From Thiorhodovibrio winogradskyi (GTDB lineage: Bacteria; Pseudomonadota; Gammaproteobacteria; Chromatiales; Chromatiaceae): a stretch of 64,000 nt of DNA. The notes under the pieces are model-generated. The model was not told the DNA's origin, did no database searches, and saw only the letters and a list, made by a program, of their open reading frames with translations. Shown in pieces: positions 63,632 to 64,000 of the stretch (its first letter is position 1; every line of letters starts with the position of its first letter). The DNA lies in contig NZ_CP121472.1 in NCBI RefSeq assembly GCF_036208045.1, positions 3,111,531 to 3,175,530 of the forward strand, written 5' to 3'. The position numbers and the translations under genes are program-made.

Positions 63632-64000
63632 ATGGTGGCATCACAACAGCAGCGGCCGCGCACGCGGCGGAGAAATCTCGTGGGCACATCTTCCTTTCCG
63701 AACCCAAATCATGCTTCAGGTCCTGATCCAGAACTCAAGCACCTGATCGGGGCCGATACCAACAAGGCGCTTGAAATCGCCGAACGGGTGTGGTGGGTGG
63801 GACATGTGCTGGCGGATGATCCCTTCCAATGCCATGTGTATCTGCTTGAACAGGGAGATCAATCGGTGCTGTTCGACCCTGGCTCACGCCTGACCTTTCC
63901 CGGCACCCTGCGCAAAATCGAGCAGGTGATTCCCTTCACCCAAATTCGCTACTTCGTCTGTCACCATCAGGACCCGGACATCACCGCCGCCTTACCACTG
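63632..64000 (+). CDS. metallo-beta-lactamase-fold (ODP/flavodiiron-type) protein, N-terminal part
   Basis: The open frame of 123 codons starts at ATG 63632, preceded by GGAG 8-11 bases upstream, and runs off the right edge. After a basic N-terminus of about 30 residues it has RVWWVGHVLADDPFQCHVYLLE, LFDPGSR and IRYFVCHHQDPDITAALP, matching the oxygen-binding MBL domain found in ODP/flavodiiron-like sensors, in which the HxHxDH site reads H-x-Q-D-P. Such domains are often followed by a GGDEF domain, but the rest is out of the window. Confidence 0.6.
   Translation, partial: MVASQQQRPRTRRRNLVGTSSFPNPNHASGPDPELKHLIGADTNKALEIAERVWWVGHVLADDPFQCHVYLLEQGDQSVLFDPGSRLTFPGTLRKIEQVIPFTQIRYFVCHHQDPDITAALPL

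Overview
The window looks like chromosome from a GC-rich gammaproteobacterium. The housekeeping gene order (lptM-lysA-dapF-DUF484-xerC and speD-osmC-crp-trpC/D/G), a bacteriophytochrome pair, a redox-type DUF3365 cyclase and Coq7 together suggest a purple sulfur bacterium (Chromatiaceae) or a close relative. That placement is inference; no rRNA or photosynthesis gene lies in the window.

Region 1-9.2 kb is accessory DNA. It holds the 3' end of an alpha/beta hydrolase, a truncated integron integrase with one good attC site, a Nif11/NHLP-type RiPP precursor with a broken start, and an Rpn-family nuclease gene. Nine bases after that gene comes a Wadjet-like operon, jetB-jetC-jetD, from which jetA (the kleisin) is missing. 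A membrane-anchored Ser/Thr kinase and an MFS transporter follow on the other strand.

Region 11-25 kb is core plus efflux: a small membrane protein, lptM, lysA, a methyltransferase, dapF, DUF484 and xerC, then two adjacent MFP-RND efflux pairs. Converging on them from the other strand is a three-gene MNIO cluster (25.3-27.4 kb). It encodes a secreted precursor with five EGKCG motifs, a DUF692 enzyme and a DUF2063 partner, resembling bufferin/HvfABC copper-binding RiPP systems.

Region 27.5-39.5 kb is signalling and transport: a DUF3365-GGDEF cyclase, a MacB-like ABC transporter split from its fusion protein by a TumE-type toxin-antitoxin pair and a palindromic repeat, a GAF-PAS-GGDEF-EAL protein, an OmpA-domain protein with a hexanucleotide repeat, and a TDT/SLAC1 channel.

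Region 39.9-46.4 kb has DUF2333, a phytochrome sensory core with no output domain, a convergent hybrid phytochrome kinase, and tRNA-Arg(CCG).

Region 46.5-64 kb is metabolism: a GlcF-like Fe-S protein, coq7, speD, osmC, crp/vfr, trpC-trpD-trpG, a long 2OG-Fe(II) oxygenase, a coiled-coil membrane protein, a 1305-aa DUF3683 FAD/Fe-S oxidoreductase, an EF-hand protein, a cytochrome b561, a UbiB-like kinase, and the start of a metallo-beta-lactamase-fold protein. A recurring oddity is the presence of simple-sequence insertions inside otherwise conserved enzymes (LysA, XerC, GlcF-like, OmpA).
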